DNA from: CALGLS01 sp047626155
GTDB lineage: Bacteria > Bacteroidota > Bacteroidia > Chitinophagales > Saprospiraceae
Direction of reading: 5' to 3'
Assembly: GCA_047626155.1 (NCBI GenBank)
Contig: JBLHRR010000032.1
Location: 1 to 39,998 of the forward strand
DNA: 39,998 nucleotides
Part shown: in pieces, positions 37,166-39,998 of the stretch
How positions within the stretch are numbered: the stretch's first letter is position 1
Layout of the letters: each line of letters starts with the position of its first letter
Notes under the pieces: generated by a model
Database searches by the model: none
The model's input: the letters and a program-made list of their open reading frames with translations, nothing else
Told to the model about the DNA's origin: nothing
Translations under genes and position numbers: made by a program

Positions 37166-37828
37166 TCAAGCCATTAAGTTATTGTCAAAAGTAACGGTTC
37201 CGGTTTTTACGTCGTACATCGCTCCTACTATATCGATTTCTCCTTTTTCGAACATTTCATTTAAAACAGGACTTTTTTTCTTGATGTTCGCTACAGTCAT
37301 CTCTACATTTTTCTCTGATACTTTATTTACAAAATTCAAGTTCGAAGAATCTCTAAGTTCATCTGGAGCAGTACTTACTGCCTCTACTGCAGGCATAATT
37401 TTATCCAGCATTTGCGTAAGGTTTCCGAGTTGTGCATGATCACAAGCCCCTTTCACCGCTCCACATGAGGTATGCCCCATAACGACTACGACTTTCGAAC
37501 CAGCAAGTTTGCAAGCAAATTCTAAACTGCCTAAAATATCATCGTTCACAAAGTTTCCGGCTACTCTGGCGTTAAAGATGTCTCCAACTCCCTGATCGAA
37601 AACAATCTCTGTAGGGATTCTAGAATCAATACAACTGATTACAGTGGCAAAGGGAAATTGTCCAGTAGCAGTAGCTAATACCTGGGCGCTTAGATCTCGG
37701 TCCAGCGGAACATTTTTCACGAATCTGACGTTCCCCGCTTTTAATAAGTCAACAGCCATAACAGGAGTAATACTTGCCTGCGTTTCTGCAGTTTGTGCTA
37801 ATTGATTTGAAGGAATATTCGTTGTCAT
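37166..37828 (-). CDS. Beta-class carbonic anhydrase
   Basis: The 220-residue product shows all beta-carbonic anhydrase zinc ligands: C66, D68 and R70 in SCIDSR and H119 and C122 in GHTSCGAV. It catalyses CO2 plus water to bicarbonate and a proton. There is no signal peptide, so it acts in the cytosol. It follows the SulP gene by 88 bp and precedes DUF2490 almost without gap. Pairing with SulP suggests that imported bicarbonate is balanced with CO2 for carboxylation or pH control. Confidence 0.95.
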   Translation of the reverse strand: MTTNIPSNQLAQTAETQASITPVMAVDLLKAGNVRFVKNVPLDRDLSAQVLATATGQFPFATVISCIDSRIPTEIVFDQGVGDIFNARVAGNFVNDDILGSLEFACKLAGSKVVVVMGHTSCGAVKGACDHAQLGNLTQMLDKIMPAVEAVSTAPDELRDSSNLNFVNKVSEKNVEMTVANIKKKSPVLNEMFEKGEIDIVGAMYDVKTGTVTFDNNLMA

Positions 37829-37916
37829 ATTTTTATTTTTTGATTGAATTTTATGAAAGTATATTGAAGGACGTTTATTTTTTCAGGTATTTGTGGTATA
37901 GGCTGAAGGACATTTC

Positions 37917-39545
37917 TTAGGTCGTTACGACATCTCCACCTTTTGAAACCTTGCTGTTATTAAACATTGCTTTTTCCATCGCTTTCCCCTGATTCGCTAC
38001 TCCTTTTCTTCTTCTTTCGATTATTTGCAGATCGATGTCCCGATACTTAGCATTGATTTCAAACTCTTCAATAATTTCTACCACATCAAAGTCAATATTT
38101 ATTGATTTAGAAGCATCGATAATTACTTTGGAACCATCCGGAATCTGCGCTAATGTGCGCTGGATACTGGCCTTATTTATAAAGGTTACATCCTCTGCCA
38201 ATTCCAAGTTGATGATGCCGTCTTTAAGGTGTTTGTCTTTTTCAAAAAGGAAAGGCTTCTTATAATTATTATACAATACATAGAAGATCGCTACCGCTAA
38301 ACCAAATGCAATCCCCACCAATAAATCAGTAAATACAATTCCTAAAATGGTAACCATAAACGGTACGAAGTACATTTGTCCCTGCTTATACATTTGTTTG
38401 AAAAGCGCAGGCTTTGCTAATTTATACCCTACCAAAAATAAGATGGCTGCCAAACTTGCTAATGGTATAAGATTCAAAACAAATGGAATCACCATTGCAG
38501 ATAACAACATAATTACACCGTGAGCGATAGCTGCCATTTTTGTACGGCCACCAGATTGGATATTTGTAGAACTTCGTACAATTACCTGGGTGATTGGCAA
38601 ACCTCCAATCAATCCAGAAATGACATTTCCAATTCCCTGTGCTTTTAATTCCTGATTCGCTGGTGTTACTCGTTTAAAAGGATCCATTTTATCAGTGGCT
38701 TCCAAACAGAGTAGGGTTTCCAAACTGGCCACTACTGCAATCGTCATCCCCGTAATCCAAACTGCAGGATTTGTGATTTGACTAAAGTCAGGAAAGGTAA
38801 ACTGATTCAAAAATCCGCCTAAACTTTCTGGTACCGGAATCTTAACTACTTGCTCTGCAGTCAAAGCTAAACCAGATATATTTTGAAAAATAACATTCAG
38901 AGCTATTCCTAAACCTACTACTACTAATGGCCCTTGAAGCATTTGAAATATTCTGATTTTTTTCATAAAAGGTTGTTCCCACAAAACCAAGATTGCCATG
39001 GAAATTGCAGTGATCAAAATCGCTCCTGAGCTGGTGGCCTCGAACATGTAATACAATTCCGAAAAGGTATTATGTCCATCCGGTTGTACGAATGCCAAGC
39101 TACCTTCATAATCTTTATCATAGCCAAAAGCGTGTGGAATTTGTTTTAGAATAATGATAATTCCAATACCGGAAAGCATTCCTTTAATGACCGATGATGG
39201 AAAGTAATATCCAATGATTCCGGCTTTGGCGTAGCCCAGTAACATTTGGAAAACACCTCCAAGAACGACTGCCAGCAAAAATATTTCAAAAGCGCCTAAC
39301 TCCTGAATGGCCGTTAGTACAATAACTGCTAGTCCTGCTGCCGGGCCACTTACCCCAAGGTGTGATCCACTAAAAACACCTACTACTATACCTCCAATAA
39401 TCCCCGCAATGATACCGGAAAAAAGTGGTGCGCCTGAGGCTAATGCAATTCCTAAACATAAGGGTACTGCTACTAAAAACACGATAATGGAAGCAGGCAG
39501 ATCATGCTTCAAGTTTTTCGAATAACTTTTTTCTAATGGACTCAT
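37917..39545 (-). CDS. SulP-family anion (probably bicarbonate) transporter with STAS-like tail
   Basis: The 542-residue product has 10-14 transmembrane helices with SulP signatures: VAVPLCLGIALASGAPLFSG at the start, GVSGPAAGLAVIV, SVIKGMLSGIGIIIILKQ, and GLIGGLPITQVIVRSSTNIQ, where the family motif ends. Residues 440-525 form a STAS-like cytosolic domain (KVIIDASKSINIDFDVVEII). Length is normal. SulP proteins carry sulfate, bicarbonate or other anions. The directly following carbonic anhydrase gene makes bicarbonate, as in BicA-type transporters, the best guess. It leads the three-gene unit with carbonic anhydrase and DUF2490. Confidence 0.93.
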   Translation of the reverse strand: MSPLEKSYSKNLKHDLPASIIVFLVAVPLCLGIALASGAPLFSGIIAGIIGGIVVGVFSGSHLGVSGPAAGLAVIVLTAIQELGAFEIFLLAVVLGGVFQMLLGYAKAGIIGYYFPSSVIKGMLSGIGIIIILKQIPHAFGYDKDYEGSLAFVQPDGHNTFSELYYMFEATSSGAILITAISMAILVLWEQPFMKKIRIFQMLQGPLVVVGLGIALNVIFQNISGLALTAEQVVKIPVPESLGGFLNQFTFPDFSQITNPAVWITGMTIAVVASLETLLCLEATDKMDPFKRVTPANQELKAQGIGNVISGLIGGLPITQVIVRSSTNIQSGGRTKMAAIAHGVIMLLSAMVIPFVLNLIPLASLAAILFLVGYKLAKPALFKQMYKQGQMYFVPFMVTILGIVFTDLLVGIAFGLAVAIFYVLYNNYKKPFLFEKDKHLKDGIINLELAEDVTFINKASIQRTLAQIPDGSKVIIDASKSINIDFDVVEIIEEFEINAKYRDIDLQIIERRRKGVANQGKAMEKAMFNNSKVSKGGDVVTT

Positions 39546-39998
39546 TTCTAATATTTTTTTAAACTTTTTTTAATACTAACAATAAAAAACGGAGATCAAG
39601 GATGGATAACTTAGCAAGAAACCTATGCTGATTGTAGTTAGGAATTACACAGAAATACTTTAAAACCTTTCTCCCCGCAATTTCTTAATCTACTCTTTCT
39701 ATCATCCTTCTGATTAAAAAAATTATAGGGCAGGTTACTATTTAAGTAGGGTAGCATAAATACTATGGCTTTTTATAGGTCATTTTGAGTTTATACTTCG
39801 CCTGTAAAATACTCATTATGCTAAGGCATAACTCCGTTTTTTCAGACTCGTCTAAACTCAAAACTAACTCTCTAAAAATACCAGATTACTTATTCTACAG
39901 TACGTTAGTTGTTTTGGTGTTACCAAAATCCAATGCAAATATAAGAAATTATTGCAAATAATAGCAATGCTATCATTTTTAATTTAAATACTATGCCG
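39546..39998. other. Intergenic region at the right edge, with several hairpins
   Basis: It holds the promoter region of the SulP gene and, at 39783-39863, a perfect 11-bp inverted repeat (ttttgagttta/taaactcaaaa) enclosing a 6-bp tetraloop hairpin (39816-39831) followed by cgttttttc. A 7-bp hairpin (ttttggt/accaaaa) lies at 39913-39929. An ATG at 39993 could start a gene beyond the edge. I find no gene inside the window part. Confidence 0.45.

Overview
The window looks like chromosomal DNA of a Bacteroidota bacterium, most likely from the Saprospiria group (inference). Three giant secreted proteins are present in full or nearly so, and two of them plus a third complete one end in the gliding-motility/type IX secretion (T9SS) type B sorting domain. 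Other signs are Lys/Asp/Glu-rich lipoprotein N-termini, promoter boxes of the TAnnTTTG type, scarce Shine-Dalgarno sequences and a Bacteroidota-type S21. I saw no tRNA, rRNA, CRISPR array, transposase or phage gene.

Positions 1-19742 (all minus strand) hold three giant surface proteins: a 5'-end fragment running off the left edge (1-2074), a 2219-residue lectin-bearing protein (2367-9026) and a 3473-residue protein (9321-19742). The first two share a 41-residue, two-cysteine repeat (consensus pieces SCDPNxVG, LLQN, GCDSLVITTT); there are exactly 27 tandem units in the second. The third carries 29 tandem Ig/PKD-like modules of about 82 residues, including an internal duplication of seven modules.

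Positions 20591-24617 (plus strand) hold a surface lipoprotein, an ECF sigma factor and, overlapping it by 19 nt, a membrane-anchored protein with a C-terminal outer-membrane-barrel-like domain that is probably its regulatory partner. Facing it (24710-28879, minus) is a 1389-residue paralogue of the 3473-residue protein, with the same choice-of-anchor-L / Calx-beta-like / PKD / SprB / T9SS order but only four of the 82-residue modules. The sigma locus is thus bracketed by two related adhesin-like proteins.

Positions 29599-36141 are mostly housekeeping and scattered genes: a DMT/EamA transporter, a 69-residue unknown protein ahead of rpsU, a decayed von Willebrand A lipoprotein gene with an in-frame nonsense codon and lost 3' end, a methyltransferase, an agmatinase-like ureohydrolase, a formylglycine-generating-enzyme-like lipoprotein with both catalytic cysteines, and a small lipoprotein. 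Positions 36453-39545 (minus) form an inorganic-carbon cluster: SulP anion transporter, beta-carbonic anhydrase and a tightly coupled DUF2490 outer-membrane protein.

Intergenic DNA is rich in short dispersed elements: a 140-bp nested palindromic element (2153-2292) with a relative near 33513, and three related hairpin elements (20461, 28954, 30581), all in the same orientation. The best candidates for something undescribed are the 41-residue repeat stalk, with its clear signs of repeat homogenisation and higher-order duplication, and the same-orientation hairpin element family.
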